Shown one piece after another: positions 31,207-42,838 of a stretch of DNA of 64,000 nt. The notes below the pieces were generated by a model that saw nothing but the letters and a program-made list of their open reading frames with translations, ran no database searches and was not told the origin of the DNA. The stretch lies in assembly GCF_029227915.1 (NCBI RefSeq), contig NC_079877.1:8866001-8930000 (forward strand), written 5' to 3'. The translations under genes and the position numbers were made by a program. Position 1 is the stretch's first letter, and every line of letters starts with the position of its first letter. Source of the stretch: Hydractinia symbiolongicarpus (taxonomy: Eukaryota; Cnidaria; Hydrozoa; Anthoathecata; Hydractiniidae).

Positions 31207-32422
31207 GTTCTTTTTATCTTGTCAATGTTTCGTTTCACGTCAGTAGCGTTCGCGGGACTGTCCGGGAATACAGATTTACGCCCGGTTAGCTCAGTCGGTA
31301 GAGCATCAGACTTTTAATCTGAGGGTCGCGGGTTCGAGTCCCTCATCGGGCGTAACAATTATTTGGTACGATGGTGAACTAACTTTCACCACAATGTCTT
31401 GTCGAAAGAGGATGAATAACGTAACAAAGGCGAAGCAAACTTGATGGGGAACTAGCTCAGATGGTAGAGCGCTCGCTTAGCATGCGAGAGGTACCGGGAT
31501 CGATGCCCGGGTTCTCCAATGCCTTTTCCATAGGCGTAAAATAAATGAAATTTGCGCAGAGCAATTTGCAGCAGCGTTCGTGTCATGTCGGGATGGCCGA
31601 GCGGTCTAAGGCGCCAGACTCAAGACAAAATGTTCTTCCACTCATCGCGTGGAGAATTCTGGTCCTCGAATGAGGGCGTGGGTTCGAATCCCACTTCCGA
31701 CAACTTTTCCCTGCCACACAAAATTTTAGGCCTAAAATGCAAGTCCACCGAGCCGGATTTGAACCAGCGACCTAAGGATGCCTGAGTGGTATAAGTTCGT
31801 CTACAGTCCTCCGCTCTACCAACTGAGCTATCGGTGGATGTAGCATCGTACAGTTCTTGTGCAGGACTATGCAGGTCATGTCACGTTTGTAGTATGACGT
31901 GGTTTTTAAAATGATGCGATAGCTCGCACGTAGCAGAGGGTGGTTTCGATCCACCGACCTCTGGGTTATGGGCCCAGCACGCTTCCTCTGCGCCACTCTG
32001 CTGAAGGTAGGTAAGCTGAAATGTGTCTGATGTAAGGTGTAGTTTAGTATTGCGAACAGCACTCGAACTATGACCTTTTTACCATTTCCAGGGGGATTAG
32101 CTCACATGGTAGAGCGCTCGCTTTGCATGCGAGAGGTACCGGGATCGATGCCCGGATCCTCCAAGACGATGTTTTTAATTTATTTATTTTTATACTAATT
32201 TCAGTAGTTGCCAATGGTCATAAGAGGATTTATGATGCTCCTAAGATTACCTGGTATTAATAATAATAATAATAATACTAAACCGCGCTGCATATGTCTA
32301 GAGCATTTCTTGCTGTTTAATTTCGCATTGACAGTATACACAGTTTCAGCTTTTAACATGATCGACCGTGTGGCATTCGGGCATTGACGCCATCGCGAAC
32401 ATATTATTTAAATATGAACTCG
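31135..32422 (+). repeat. tRNA array unit 25 (1,288 bp)
   Basis: Asp 31135-31206 (G57C, G65C); Lys 31280-31352; Ala(AGC) 31446-31518; Leu 31587-31702; Tyr(-) 31744-31837; iMet(-) 31931-32002; Ala(TGC) 32091-32163; (AAT)6. A 14-bp deletion in the Lys-Ala spacer (junction near 31426) has a 2-bp CA microhomology. Confidence 0.97.
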
Positions 32423-32494
32423 TCCTCGGTAGTATAGTGGTAAGTATCCCCGCCTGTCACGCGGGAGACCGGGGTTCCATTCCCCCCCGGGGAG
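32423..32494 (+). pseudogene. tRNA-Asp, unit 26, damaged T arm and B box
   Basis: Same G57C (32478) and G65C (32486) as unit 25, which supports tandem duplication or gene conversion between neighbours. Confidence 0.65.
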
Positions 32495-33724
32495 GTTCTT
32501 TTTATCTTGTCAATGTTTCGTTTCACGTCAGTAGCGTTCGCGGGACTGTCCGGGAATACAGATTTACGCCCGGTTAGCTCAGTCGGTAGAGCATCAGACT
32601 TTTAATCTGAGGGTCGCGGGTTCGAGTCCCTCATCGGGCGTAACAATTATTTGGTACGATGGTGAACTAACTTTCACCACAATGTCTTGTCGAAAGAGGA
32701 TGAATAACGTAACATTTGCGGAGTGGCAAAGGCGAAGCAAACTTGATGGGGAACTAGCTCAGATGGTAGAGCGCTCGCTTAGCATGCGAGAGGTACCGGG
32801 ATCGATGCCCGGGTTCTCCAATGCTTTTTCCATAGGCGTAAAATAAATGAAATTTGCGCAGAGCAATTTGCAGCAGCGTTCGTGTCATGTCGGGATGGCC
32901 GAGCGGTCTAAGGCGCCAGACTCAAGACAAAATGTTCTTCCACTCATCGCGTGGAGAATTCTGGTCCTCGAATGAGGGCGTGGGTTCGAATCCCACTTCC
33001 GACAACTTTTCCCTGCCACACAAAATTTTAGGCCTAAAATGCAAGTCCACCGAGCCGGATTTGAACCAGCGACCTAAGGATGCCTGAGTGGTATAAGTTC
33101 GTCTACAGTCCTCCGCTCTACCAACTGAGCTATCGGTGGATGTAGCATCGTACAGTTCTTGTGCAGGACTATGCAGGTCATGTCACGTTTGTAGTATGAC
33201 GTGGTTTTTAAAATGATGCGATAGCTCGCACGTAGCAGAGGGTGGTTTCGATCCACCGACCTCTGGGTTATGGGCCCAGCACGCTTCCTCTGCGCCACTC
33301 TGCTGAAGGTAGGTAAGCTGAAATGTGTCTGATGTAAGGTGTAGTTTAGTATTGCGAACAGCACTCGAACTATGACCTTTTTACCATTTCCAGGGGGATT
33401 AGCTCACATGGTAGAGCGCTCGCTTTGCATGCGAGAGGTACCGGGATCGATGCCCGGATCCTCCAAGACGATGTTTTTAATTTATTTATTTTTATACTAA
33501 TTTCAGTAGTTGCCAATGGTCATAAGAGGATTTATGATGCTCCTAAGATTACCTGGTATTAATAATAATAATAATAATACTAAACCGCGCTGCATATGTC
33601 TAGAGCATTTCTTGCTGTTTAATTTCGCATTGACAGTATACACAGTTTCAGCTTTTAACATGATCGACCGTGTGGCATTCGGGCATTGACGCCATCGCGA
33701 ACATATTATTTAAATATGAACTCG
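32423..33724 (+). repeat. tRNA array unit 26 (1,302 bp)
   Basis: Asp 32423-32494 (same G57C and G65C as unit 25); Lys 32568-32640; Ala(AGC) 32748-32820 (terminator lengthened to T5); Leu 32889-33004; Tyr(-) 33046-33139; iMet(-) 33233-33304; Ala(TGC) 33393-33465; (AAT)6. Confidence 0.97.
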
Positions 33725-35026
33725 TCCTCGGTAGTATAGTGGTAAGTATCCCCGCCTGTCACGCGGGAGACCGGGGTTCGATTCCCCGCCGGGGAGGTTC
33801 TTTTTATCTTGTCAATGTTTCGTTTCACGTCAGTAGCGTTCGCGGGACTGTCCGGGAATACAGATTTACGCCCGGTTAGCTCAGTCGGTAGAGCATCAGA
33901 CTTTTAATCTGAGGGTCGCGGGTTCGAGTCCCTCATCGGGCGTAACAATTATTTGGTACGATGGTGAACTAACTTTCACCACAATGTCTTGTCGAAAGAG
34001 GATGAATAACGTAACATTTGCGGAGTGGCAAAGGCGAAGCAAACTTGATGGGGAACTAGCTCAGATGGTAGAGCGCTCGCTTAGCATGCGAGAGGTACCG
34101 GGATCGATGCCCGGGTTCTCCAATGCCTTTTCCATAGGCGTAAAATAAATGAAATTTGCGCAGAGCAATTTGCAGCAGCGTTCGTGTCATGTCGGGATGG
34201 CCGAGCGGTCTAAGGCGCCAGACTCAAGACAAAATGTTCTTCCACTCATCGCGTGGAGAATTCTGGTCCTCGAATGAGGGCGTGGGTTCGAATCCCACTT
34301 CCGACAACTTTTCCCTGCCACACAAAATTTTAGGCCTAAAATGCAAGTCCACCGAGCCGGATTTGAACCAGCGACCTAAGGATGCCTGAGTGGTATAAGT
34401 TCGTCTACAGTCCTCCACTCTACCAACTGAGCTATCGGTGGATGTAGCATCGTACAGTTCTTGTGCAGGACTATGCAGGTCATGTCACGTTTGTAGTATG
34501 ACGTGGTTTTTAAAATGATGCGATAGCTTGCACGTAGCAGAGGGTGGTTTCGATCCACCGACCTCTGGGTTATGGGCCCAGCACGCTTCCTCTGCGCCAC
34601 TCTGCTGAAGGTAGGTAAGCTGAAATGTGTCTGATGTAAGGTGTAGTTTAGTATTGCGAACAGCACTCGAGCTATGACCTTTTTACCATTTCCAGGGGGA
34701 TTAGCTCACATGGTAGAGCGCTCGCTTTGCATGCGAGAGGTACCGGGATCGATGCCCGGATCCTCCAAGACGATGTTTTTAATTTATTTATTTTTATACT
34801 AATTTCAGTAGTTGCCAATGGTCATAAGAGGATTTATGATGCTCCTAAGATTACCTGGTATTAATAATAATAATAATAATACTAAACCGCGCTGCATATG
34901 TCTAGAGCATTTCTTGCTGTTTAATTTCGCATTGACAGTATACACAGTTTCAGCTTTTAACATGATCGACCGTGTGGCATTCGGGCATTGACGCCATCGC
35001 GAACATATTATTTAAATATGAACTCG
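33725..35026 (+). repeat. tRNA array unit 27 (1,302 bp)
   Basis: Asp 33725-33796; Lys 33870-33942; Ala(AGC) 34050-34122; Leu 34191-34306; Tyr(-) 34348-34441 (C25T); iMet(-) 34535-34606; Ala(TGC) 34695-34767; (AAT)6. Carries the same three linked variants as unit 10. Confidence 0.97.
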
Positions 35027-36328
35027 TCCTCGGTAGTATAGTGGTAAGTATCCCCGCCTGTCACGCGGGAGACCGGGGTTCGATTCCCCGCCGGGGAGGT
35101 TCTTTTTATCTTGTCAATGTTTCGTTTCACGTCAGTAGCGTTCGCGGGACTGTCCGGGAATACAGATTTACGCCCGGTTAGCTCAGTCGGTAGAGCATCA
35201 GACTTTTAATCTGAGGGTCGCGGGTTCGAGTCCCTCATCGGGCGTAACAATTATTTGGTACGATGGTGAACTAACTTTCACCACAATGTCTTGTCGAAAG
35301 AGGATGAATAACGTAACATTTGCGGAGTGGCAAAGGCGAAGCAAACTTGATGGGGAACTAGCTCAGATGGTAGAGCGCTCGCTTAGCATGCGAGAGGTAC
35401 CGGGATCGATGCCCGGGTTCTCCAATGCCTTTTCCATAGGCGTAAAATAAATGAAATTTGCGCAGAGCAATTTGCAGCAGCGTTCGTGTCATGTCGGGAT
35501 GGCCGAGCGGTCTAAGGCGCCAGACTCAAGACAAAATGTTCTTCCACTCATCGCGTGGAAAATTCTGGTCCTCGAATGAGGGCGTGGGTTCGAATCCCAC
35601 TTCCGACAACTTTTCCCTGCCACACAAAATTTTAGGCCTAAAATGCAAGTCCACCGAGCCGGATTTGAACCAGCGACCTAAGGATGCCTGAGTGGTATAA
35701 GTTCGTCTACAGTCCTCCGCTCTACCAACTGAGCTATCGGTGGATGTAGCATCGTACAGTTCTTGTGCAGGACTATGCAGGTCATGTCACGTTTGTAGTA
35801 TGACGTGGTTTTTAAAATGATGCGATAGCTCGCACGTAGCAGAGGGTGGTTTCGATCCACCGACCTCTGGGTTATGGGCCCAGCACGCTTCCTCTGCGCC
35901 ACTCTGCTGAAGGTAGGTAAGCTGAAATGTGTCTGATGTAAGGTGTAGTTTAGTATTGCGAACAGCACTCGAACTATGACCTTTTTACCATTTCCAGGGG
36001 GATTAGCTCACATGGTAGAGCGCTCGCTTTGCATGCGAGAGGTACCGGGATCGATGTCCGGATCCTCCAAGACGATGTTTTTATTTTATTTATTTTTATA
36101 CTAATTTCAGTAGTTGCCAATGGTCATAAGAGGATTTATGATGCTCCTAAGATTACCTGGTATTAATAATAATAATAATAATACTAAACCGCGCTGCATA
36201 TGTCTAGAGCATTTCTTGCTGTTTAATTTCGCATTGACAGTATACACAGTTTCAGCTTTTAACATGATCGACCGTGTGGCATTCGGGCATTGACGCCATC
36301 GCGAACATATTATTTAAATATGAACTCG
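35027..36328 (+). repeat. tRNA array unit 28 (1,302 bp)
   Basis: Asp 35027-35098; Lys 35172-35244; Ala(AGC) 35352-35424; Leu 35493-35608 (intron G to A as in units 11 and 12, but G6 kept); Tyr(-) 35650-35743; iMet(-) 35837-35908; Ala(TGC) 35997-36069 (C61T at 36057, wobble); (AAT)6. One A to T change in the AT-rich sequence after the Ala(TGC) terminator. Confidence 0.97.
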
Positions 36329-37630
36329 TCCTCGGTAGTATAGTGGTAAGTATCCCCGCCTGTCACGCGGGAGACCGGGGTTCGATTCCCCGCCGGGGAG
36401 GTTCTTTTTATCTTGTCAATGTTTCGTTTCACGTCAGTAGCGTTCGCGGGACTGTCCGGGAATACAGATTTACGCCCGGTTAGCTCAGTCGGTAGAGCAT
36501 CAGACTTTTAATCTGAGGGTCGCGGGTTCGAGTCCCTCATCGGGCGTAACAATTATTTGGTACGATGGTGAACTAACTTTCACCACAATGTCTTGTCGAA
36601 AGAGGATGAATAACGTAACATTTGCGGAGTGGCAAAGGCGAAGCAAACTTGATGGGGAACTAGCTCAGATGGTAGAGCGCTCGCTTAGCATGCGAGAGGT
36701 ACCGGGATCGATGCCCGGGTTCTCCAATGCCTTTTCCATAGGCGTAAAATAAATGAAATTTGCGCAGAGCAATTTGCAGCAGCGTTCGTGTCATGTCGGG
36801 ATGGCCGAGCGGTCTAAGGCGCCAGACTCAAGACAAAATGTTCTTTCACTCATCGCGTGGAGAATTCTGGTCCTCGAATGAGGGCGTGGGTTCGAATCCC
36901 ACTTCCGACAACTTTTCCCTGCCACACAAAATTTTAGGCCTAAAATGCAAGTCCACCGAGCCGGATTTGAACCAGCGACCTAAGGATGCCTGAGTGGTAT
37001 AAGTTCGTCTACAGTCCTCCGCTCTACCAACTGAGCTATCGGTGGATGTAGCATCGTACAGTTCTTGTGCAGGACTATGCAGGTCATGTCACGTTTGTAG
37101 TATGACGTGGTTTTTAAAATGATGCGTTAGCTCGCACGTAGCAGAGGGTGGTTTCGATCCACCGACCTCTTGGTTATGGGCCCAGCACGCTTCCTCTGCG
37201 CCACTCTGCTGAAGGTAGGTAAGCTGAAATGTGTCTGATGTAAGGTGTAGTCTAGTATTGCGAACAGTACTCGAACTATGACCTTTTTACCATTTCCAGG
37301 GGGATTAGCTCACATGGTAGAGCGCTCGCTTTGCATGCGAGAGGTACCGGGATCGATGCCCGGATCCTCCAAGACGATGTTTTTAATTTATTTATTTTTA
37401 TACTAATTTCAGTAGTTGCCAATGGTCATAAGAGGATTTATGATGCTCCTAAGATTACCTGGTATTAATAATAATAATAATAATACTAAACCGCGCTGCA
37501 TATGTCTAGAGCATTTCTTGCTGTTTAATTTCGCATTGACAGTATACACAGTTTCAGCTTTTAACATGATCGACCGTGTGGCATTCGGGCATTGACGCCA
37601 TCGCGAACATATTATTTAAATATGAACTCG
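36329..37630 (+). repeat. tRNA array unit 29 (1,302 bp)
   Basis: Asp 36329-36400; Lys 36474-36546; Ala(AGC) 36654-36726; Leu 36795-36910 (one intron change); Tyr(-) 36952-37045; iMet(-) 37139-37210 (C41A); Ala(TGC) 37299-37371; (AAT)6. Three further changes flank iMet. Confidence 0.97.
37139..37210 (-). tRNA. tRNA-iMet-CAT: Initiator tRNA-Met, unit 29, C41A
   Basis: C41 is A (37171), opposing G29, the outermost pair of the initiator G:C trio. Flanking sequence also carries several changes. Confidence 0.75.
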
Positions 37631-37702
37631 TCCTCTATAGTATACTGGTAAGTATCCCCGCCTGTCACGCGGGAGACCGGGGTTCGATTCCCCGCCGGGG
37701 AG
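37631..37702 (+). pseudogene. tRNA-Asp, unit 30, decayed 5' half
   Basis: G6T (37636), G7A (37637) and G15C (37645) break two acceptor pairs and change the A box. It is the most altered full-length tRNA in the window. Confidence 0.65.
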
Positions 37703-38932
37703 GTTCTTTTTATCTTGTCAATGTTTCGTTTCACGTCAGTAGCGTTCGCGGGACTGTCCGGGAATACAGATTTACGCCCGGTTAGCTCAGTCGGTAGAGC
37801 ATCAGACTTTTAATCTGAGGGTCGCGGGTTCGAGTCCCTCATCGGGCGTAACAATTATTTGGTACGATGGTGAACTAACTTTCACCACAATGTCTTGTCG
37901 AAAGAGGATGAATAACGTAACATTTGCGGAGTGGCAAAGGCGAAGCAAACTTGATGGGGAACTAGCTCAGATGGTAGAGCGCTCGCTTAGCATGCGAGAG
38001 GTACCGGGATCGATGCCCGGGTTCTCCAATGCCTTTTCCATAGGCGTAAAATAAATGAAATTTGCGCAGAGCAATTTGCAGCAGCGTTCGTGTCATGTCG
38101 GGATGGCCGAGCGGTCTAAGGCGCCAGACTCAAGACAAAATGTTCTTCCACTCATCGCGTGGAGAATTCTGGTCCTCGAATGAGGGCGTGGGTTCGAATC
38201 CCACTTCCGACAACTTTTCCCTGCCACACAAAATTTTAGGCCTAAAATGCAAGTCCACCGAGCCGGATTTGAACCAGCGACCTAAGGATGCCTGAGTGGT
38301 ATAAGTTCGTCTACAGTCCTCCGCTCTACCAACTGAGCTATCGGTGGATGTAGCATCGTACAGTTCTTGTGCAGGACTATGCAGGTCATGTCACGTTTGT
38401 AGTATGACGTGGTTTTTAAAATGATGCGATAGCTCGCACGTAGCAGAGGGTGGTTTCGATCCACCGACCTCTGGGTTATGGGCCCAGCACGCTTCCTCTG
38501 CGCCACTCTGCTGAAGGTAGGTAAGCTGAAATGTGTCTGATGTAAGGTGTAGTTTAGTATTGCGAACAGCACTCGAACTATGACCTTTTTACCATTTCCA
38601 GGGGGATTAGCTCACATGGTAGAGCGCTCGCTTTGCATGCGAGAGGTACCGGGATCGATGCCCGGATCCTCCAAGACGATGTTTTTAATTTATTTATTTT
38701 TATACTAATTTCAGTAGTTGCCAATGGTCATAAGAGGATTTATGATGCTCCTAAGATTACCTGGTATTAATAATAATAATAATAATACTAAACCGCGCTG
38801 CATATGTCTAGAGCATTTCTTGCTGTTTAATTTCGCATTGACAGTATACACAGTTTCAGCTTTTAACATGATCGACCGTGTGGCATTCGGGCATTGACGC
38901 CATCGCGAACATATTATTTAAATATGAACTCG
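37631..38932 (+). repeat. tRNA array unit 30 (1,302 bp)
   Basis: Asp 37631-37702 (G6T, G7A, G15C); Lys 37776-37848; Ala(AGC) 37956-38028; Leu 38097-38212; Tyr(-) 38254-38347; iMet(-) 38441-38512; Ala(TGC) 38601-38673; (AAT)6. Confidence 0.97.
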
Positions 38933-39077
38933 TCCTCGGTAGTATAGTGGTAAGTATCCCCGCCTGTCACGCGGGAGACCGGGGTTCGATTCCCCGCCGG
39001 GGAGGTTCTTTTTATCTTGTCAATGTTTCGTTTCACGTCAGTAGCGTTCGCGGGACTGTCCGGGAATACAGATTTAC

Positions 39078-39150
39078 GCCCGGTTAGCTCAGTCGGTAGA
39101 GCATCAGACTTTTAATCTGAGGGTCGCGGGTTCGAGTCCCTCATCGAGCG
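39078..39150 (+). tRNA. tRNA-Lys-TTT: tRNA-Lys, unit 31, acceptor mismatch
   Basis: G70A at 39147, as in unit 14. Confidence 0.75.
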
Positions 39151-39398
39151 TAACAATTATTTGGTACGATGGTGAACTAACTTTCACCACAATGTCTTGT
39201 CGAAAGAGGATGAATAACGTAACATTTGCGGAGTGGCAAAGGCGAAGCAAACTTGATGGGGAACTAGCTCAGATGGTAGAGCGCTCGCTTAGCATGCGAG
39301 AGGTACCGGGATCGATGCCCGGGTTCTCCAATGCCTTTTCCATTGGCGTAAAATAAATGAAATTTGCGCAGAGCAATTTGCAGCAGCGTTCGTGTCAT

Positions 39399-39514
39399 GT
39401 CGGGATGGCCGAGCGGTCTAAGGCGCCAGACTCAAGACAAAATGTTCTTCCACTCATCGCGTGGAGAATTCTGGTCCTCAAATGAAGGCGTGGGTTCGAA
39501 TCCCACTTCCGAAA
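39399..39514 (+). pseudogene. tRNA-Leu, unit 31, C72A and variable-arm changes
   Basis: Same alterations as the unit 14 copy. Confidence 0.55.
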
Positions 39515-40234
39515 ACTTTTCCCTGCCACACAAAATTTTAGGCCTAAAATGCAAGTCCACCGAGCCGGATTTGAACCAGCGACCTAAGGATGCCTGAGTG
39601 GTATAAGTTCGTCTACAGTCCTCCGCTCTACCAACTGAGCTATCGGTGGATGTAGCATCGTACAGTTCTTGTGCAGGACTATGCAGGTCATGTCACGTTT
39701 GTAGTATGACGTGGTTTTTAAAATGATGCGATAGCTCGCACGTAGCAGAGGGTGGTTTCGATCCACCGACCTCTGGGTTATGGGCCCAGCACGCTTCCTC
39801 TGCGCCACTCTGCTGAAGGTAGGTAAGCTGAAATGTGTCTGATGTAAGGTGTAGTTTAGTATTGCGAACAGCACTCGAACTATGACCTTTTTACCATTTC
39901 CAGGGGGATTAGCTCACATGGTAGAGCGCTCGCTTTGCATGCGAGAGGTACCGGGATCGATGCCCGGATCCTCCAAGACGATGTTTTTAATTTATTTATT
40001 TTTATACTAATTTCAGTAGTTGCCAATGGTCATAAGAGGATTTATGATGCTCCTAAGATTACCTGGTATTAATAATAATAATAATAATACTAAACCGCGC
40101 TGCATATGTCTAGAGCATTTCTTGCTGTTTAATTTCGCATTGACAGTATACACAGTTTCAGCTTTTAACATGATCGACCGTGTGGCATTCGGGCATTGAC
40201 GCCATCGCGAACATATTATTTAAATATGAACTCG

Positions 40235-41536
40235 TCCTCGGTAGTATAGTGGTAAGTATCCCCGCCTGTCACGCGGGAGACCGGGGTTCGATTCCCCGCC
40301 GGGGAGGTTCTTTTTATCTTGTCAATGTTTCGTTTCACGTCAGTAGCGTTCGCGGGACTGTCCGGGAATACAGATTTACGCCCGGTTAGCTCAGTCGGTA
40401 GAGCATCAGACTTTTAATCTGAGGGTCGCGGGTTCGAGTCCCTCATCGGGCGTAACAATTATTTGGTACGATGGTGAACTAACTTTCACCACAATGTCTT
40501 GTCGAAAGAGGATGAATAACGTAACATTTGCGGAGTGGCAAAGGCGAAGCAAACTTGATGGGGAACTAGCTCAGATGGTAGAGCGCTCGCTTAGCATGCG
40601 AGAGGTACCGGGATCGATGCCCGGGTTCTCCAATGCCTTTTCCATAGGCGTAAAATAAATGAAATTTGCGCAGAGCAATTTGCAGCAGCGTTCGTGTCAT
40701 GTCGGGATGGCCGAGCGGTCTAAGGCGCCAGACTCAAGACAAAATGTTCTTCCACTCATCGCGTGGAGAATTCTGGTCCTCGAATGAGGGCGTGGCTTCG
40801 AATCCCACTTCCGACAACTTTTCCCTGCCACACAAAATTTTAGGCCTAAAATGCAAGTCCACCGAGCCGGATTTGAACCAGCGACCTAAGGATGCCTGAG
40901 TGGTATAAGTTCGTCTACAGTCCTCCGCTCTACCAACTGAGCTATCGGTGGATGTAGCAACGTACAGTTCTTGTGCAGGACTATGCAGGTCATGTCACGT
41001 TTGTAGTATGACGTGGTTTTTAAAATGATGCGATAGCTCGCACGTAGCAGAGGGTGGTTTCGATCCACCGACCTCTGGGTTATGGGCCCAGCACGCTTCC
41101 TCTGCGCCACTCTGCTGAAGGTAGGTAAGCTGAAATGTGTCTGATGTAAGGTGTAGTTTAGTATTGCGAACAGCACTCGAACTATGACCTTTTTACCATT
41201 TCCAGGGGGATTAGCTCACATGGTAGAGCGCTCGCTTTGCATGCGAGAGGTACCGGGATCGATGCCCGGATCCTCCAAGACGATGTTTTTAATTTATTTA
41301 TTTTTATACTAATTTCAGTAGTTGCCAATGGTCATAAGAGGATTTATGATGCTCCTAAGATTACCTGGTATTAATAATAATAATAATAATACTAAACCGC
41401 GCTGCATATGTCTAGAGCATTTCTTGCTGTTTAATTTCGCATTGACAGTATACACAGTTTCAGCTTTTAACATGATCGACCGTGTGGCATTCGGGCATTG
41501 ACGCCATCGCGAACATATTATTTAAATATGAACTCG
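40235..41536 (+). repeat. tRNA array unit 32 (1,302 bp)
   Basis: Asp 40235-40306; Lys 40380-40452; Ala(AGC) 40560-40632; Leu 40701-40816 (G53C, as unit 15); Tyr(-) 40858-40951; iMet(-) 41045-41116; Ala(TGC) 41205-41277; (AAT)6. GCAACG upstream of Tyr is shared with units 34 and 35. Last unit with the T allele of the unit-offset-425 marker. Confidence 0.97.
40701..40816 (+). pseudogene. tRNA-Leu, unit 32, G53C
   Basis: G53C at 40796, as in unit 15; the T loop closing pair is lost. Confidence 0.6.
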
Positions 41537-42002
41537 TCCTCGGTAGTATAGTGGTAAGTATCCCCGCCTGTCACGCGGGAGACCGGGGTTCGATTCCCCG
41601 CCGGGGAGGTTCTTTTTATCTTGTCAATGTTTCGTTTCACGTCAGTAGCGTTCGCGGGACTGTCCGGGAATACAGATTTACGCCCGGTTAGCTCAGTCGG
41701 TAGAGCATCAGACTTTTAATCTGAGGGTCGCGGGTTCGAGTCCCTCATCGGGCGTAACAATTATTTGGTACGATGGTGAACTAACTTTCACCACAATGTC
41801 TTGTCGAAAGAGGATGAATAACGTAACATTTGCGGAGTGGCAAAGGCGAAGCAAACTTGATGGGGAACTAGCTCAGATGGTAGAGCGCTCGCTTAGCATG
41901 CGAGAGGTACCGGGATCGATGCCCGGGTTCTCCAATGCCTTTTCCATAGGCGTAAAATAAAAGAAATTTGCGCAGAGCAATTTGCAGCAGCGTTCGTGTC
42001 AT

Positions 42003-42118
42003 GTCGGGATGGCCGAGCGGTCTAAGGCGCCAGACTCAAGACAAAATGTTCTTCCACTCATCGCGTGGAGAATTCTGGTCCTAGAATGAGGGCGTGGGTT
42101 CGAATCCCACTTCCCACA
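42003..42118 (+). tRNA. tRNA-Leu-CAA: tRNA-Leu, unit 33, acceptor mismatch
   Basis: G70 is C (42115), opposing C3; the variable arm has one further change. Confidence 0.7.
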
Positions 42119-42506
42119 ACTTTTCCCTGCCACACAAAATTTTAGGCCTAAAATGCAAGTCCACCGAGCCGGATTTGAACCAGCGACCTAAGGATGCCTG
42201 AGTGGTATAAGTTCGTCTACAGTCCTCCGCTCTACCAACTGAGCTATCGGTGGATGTAGCATCGTACAGTTCTTGTGCAGGACTATGCAGGTCATGTCAC
42301 GTTTGTAGTATGACGTGGTTTTTAAAATGATGCGATAGCTCGCACGTAGCAGAGGGTGGTTTCGATCCACCGACCTCTGGGTTATGGGCCCAGCACGCTT
42401 CCTCTGCGCCACTCTGCTGAAGGTAGGTAAGCTGAAATGTGTCTGATGTAAGGTGTAGTTTAGTATTGCGAACAGCACTCGAACTATGACCTTTTTACCA
42501 TTTCCA

Positions 42507-42579
42507 GGCGGATTAGCTCACATGGTAGAGCGCTCGCTTTGCATGCGAGAGGTACCGGGATCGATGCCCGGATCCTCCA
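42507..42579 (+). pseudogene. tRNA-Ala(TGC), unit 33, loss of the G3:U70 identity pair
   Basis: G3 is C (42509), leaving C3 opposite T70. G3:U70 is the main recognition element of alanyl-tRNA synthetase, so this copy should be poorly charged with alanine (known family rule, inferred effect). Confidence 0.6.
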
Positions 42580-42838
42580 AGACGATGTTTTTAATTTATT
42601 TATTTTTATACTAATTTCAGTAGTTGCCAATGGTCATAAGAGGATTTATGATGCTCCTAAGATTACCTGGTATTAATAATAATAATAATAATAATAAACC
42701 GCGCTGCATATGTCTAGAGCATTTCTTGCTGTTTAATTTCGCATTGACAGTATACACAGTTTCAGCTTTTAACATGATCGACCGTGTGGCATTCGGGCAT
42801 TGACGCCATCGCGAACATATTATTTAAATATGAACTCG

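Larger units (their letters stand above)
38933..40234 (+). repeat. tRNA array unit 31 (1,302 bp)
   Basis: Asp 38933-39004; Lys 39078-39150 (G70A); Ala(AGC) 39258-39330; Leu 39399-39514 (variable-arm changes, C72A); Tyr(-) 39556-39649; iMet(-) 39743-39814; Ala(TGC) 39903-39975; (AAT)6. Counterpart of unit 14. Confidence 0.97.
41537..42838 (+). repeat. tRNA array unit 33 (1,302 bp)
   Basis: Asp 41537-41608; Lys 41682-41754; Ala(AGC) 41862-41934; Leu 42003-42118 (variable-arm change, G70C); Tyr(-) 42160-42253; iMet(-) 42347-42418; Ala(TGC) 42507-42579 (G3C). First unit with A at 41962 (AAAAGAAA in place of AAATGAAA before Leu). Confidence 0.97.
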
